Assembly: GCF_012530535.1 (NCBI RefSeq)
Contig: NZ_CP051299.1
Span: forward strand, 992,001-1,056,000
Origin: Microcella flavibacter
Lineage (GTDB): Bacteria; Actinomycetota; Actinomycetes; Actinomycetales; Microbacteriaceae
Direction of reading: 5' to 3'
Length of the DNA stretch: 64,000 nt
The stretch's first letter is position 1; each line of letters starts with the position of its first letter. The notes under the pieces were generated by a model. That model was not told the DNA's origin. It was given only the letters and a program-made list of their open reading frames with translations, and ran no database searches. This document shows positions 63,482 through 64,000 of the stretch, piece after piece. Made by a program: the position numbers and the translations under genes.

Positions 63482-64000
63482 ATGCACAGCTATCGCGCGG
63501 TCGTCACGGGAGCCAGTTCGGGCATCGGAGCGGCCGCGGTGCGCCGTCTCACGGCCGCCGAGTGGAGCGTCACCGCCGTCGCCCGTCGCGCCGACCGACT
63601 CGAGGCCCTGGCCGCCGAGACGGGATGCTCGGTGGTCGTCGCCGATCTCACCGATGCGGGCGCCGTGGATGCTCTCGCCGAGGCCGTGCGCGCGGCCGGC
63701 CCCCTGCACGCCCTCGTCGCCAACGCGGGCGGCGCGATCGGCACCGATCCCGTCGCCGAGGCGAATGCCTCGGATCTCGCCGCGATGTTCGACCTCAACG
63801 TCCTGACGGCGCAGCGCTCGATCGCCGCGCTCATCGGCAGCCTGCGCGCCGGAGCCGTCGAGCGCGGCGTCGCCGACATCGTCGCCGTGACCTCGACGGC
63901 CGGGCAGGTCGCCTACGAGGGCGGCGGCGGCTACAACGCCGCCAAGTTCGCCCTGCGCGGGCTGCTGGGGGCGCTGCGGCTGGAGCTCGCCGGCGAGCCG
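63482..64000 (+). CDS. Short-chain dehydrogenase/reductase, N-terminal part (runs off the window)
   Basis: The first 173 residues of a classical SDR. The cofactor motif is TGASSGIG (residues 9-16). VADLTDAG and ALVANAGG (the NAG motif) follow, then DLNVLTAQR. The catalytic Ser is in VAVTSTAGQ, and Tyr/Lys are in GGGYNAAKFAL (YxxxK), the last catalytic residues before the window ends. The TG/NAG pattern and Arg after the first strand (VARRADRL) suggest NADP(H). The substrate is unknown. It is divergent from the acyltransferase. Confidence 0.92.
   Translation, partial: MHSYRAVVTGASSGIGAAAVRRLTAAEWSVTAVARRADRLEALAAETGCSVVVADLTDAGAVDALAEAVRAAGPLHALVANAGGAIGTDPVAEANASDLAAMFDLNVLTAQRSIAALIGSLRAGAVERGVADIVAVTSTAGQVAYEGGGGYNAAKFALRGLLGALRLELAGEP

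Overview
The window is 64 kb of very GC-rich DNA (by eye above 70% G+C, with G or C at almost every third codon position). It looks like a chromosome segment of an actinobacterium. The gene complement points to Microbacteriaceae: tandem ClpP1/ClpP2, a group-II truncated globin, DUF2510 and SCO7629-like membrane proteins, a bkd/acc leucine-catabolism cluster, and E1-alpha/E1-beta/E2 genes of actinobacterial type. The family assignment is inference from gene content. There are no rRNA genes, CRISPR arrays or recognisable phage. About 58 protein genes, two tRNAs, two insertion sequences and one decayed transporter gene can be supported.

Layout. 1-1245: start of an aldo/keto reductase, a small conserved protein and an SSB paralogue. 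1284-6548 (minus): a signalling cluster of a LuxR-type response regulator, a four-PAS hybrid histidine kinase, a single-domain receiver, and a membrane kinase-like protein that stops right after its H-box region and has no ATP-binding domain. 6969-12141: EttA, two thioesterases, a broken NCS1 permease and a hypothetical protein. 12318-22913: leucine/branched-chain acid catabolism, with a three-gene 2-oxoacid dehydrogenase operon (bkdABC), a TetR regulator, and a divergent operon of biotin-dependent carboxylase beta and alpha chains, acyl-CoA dehydrogenase, MaoC hydratase and CitE-like lyase. The latter is translationally coupled by ATGA/GTGA overlaps. 22924-36089: assorted metabolism (DUF2510 membrane protein, QorB-like reductase, globin+MscS, PepN, amylosucrase, FAD oxidoreductase+cupin, RpiB, Nei-type glycosylase, PaiB-like, amidohydrolase). 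36091-37152: an IS481-family element with a perfect 6-bp target duplication. 37277-44231: Dps, a giant polytopic zinc-ribbon membrane protein, an ECF-type sigma factor with a putative membrane anti-sigma partner, and a PH-domain protein. 44320-48123: tRNA-Gly, tRNA-Pro, trigger factor, an acetyltransferase and clpP1-clpP2. 48194-50436: putative copper-handling cluster (CopC-like, YcnI-like, small membrane protein). 50455-51869: IS256-family element. 52013-64000: ClpX, a PdxH-like flavoprotein, an MFS efflux protein with a LacI-type operator, a second two-component cluster (NarL-type regulator, degenerate kinase-like membrane protein, histidine kinase), a lipoprotein, MetX, MetY, a membrane acyltransferase and the start of an SDR.

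Two window-wide themes stand out. First, many genes show a TANNNT -10 box exactly 6-7 nt before an ATG/GTG with no Shine-Dalgarno sequence, the signature of leaderless mRNAs; one such box (TAGTCTA, 11450-11456) is palindromic and serves two divergent genes. Second, both two-component clusters contain a degenerate kinase-like protein, one with an H-box but no ATPase domain, the other with a C-terminal kinase-like part but no H-box. The foldase/protease genes (tig, clpP1, clpP2, clpX) sit close together and would normally be neighbours; the copper cluster and IS256 element lie between clpP2 and clpX.
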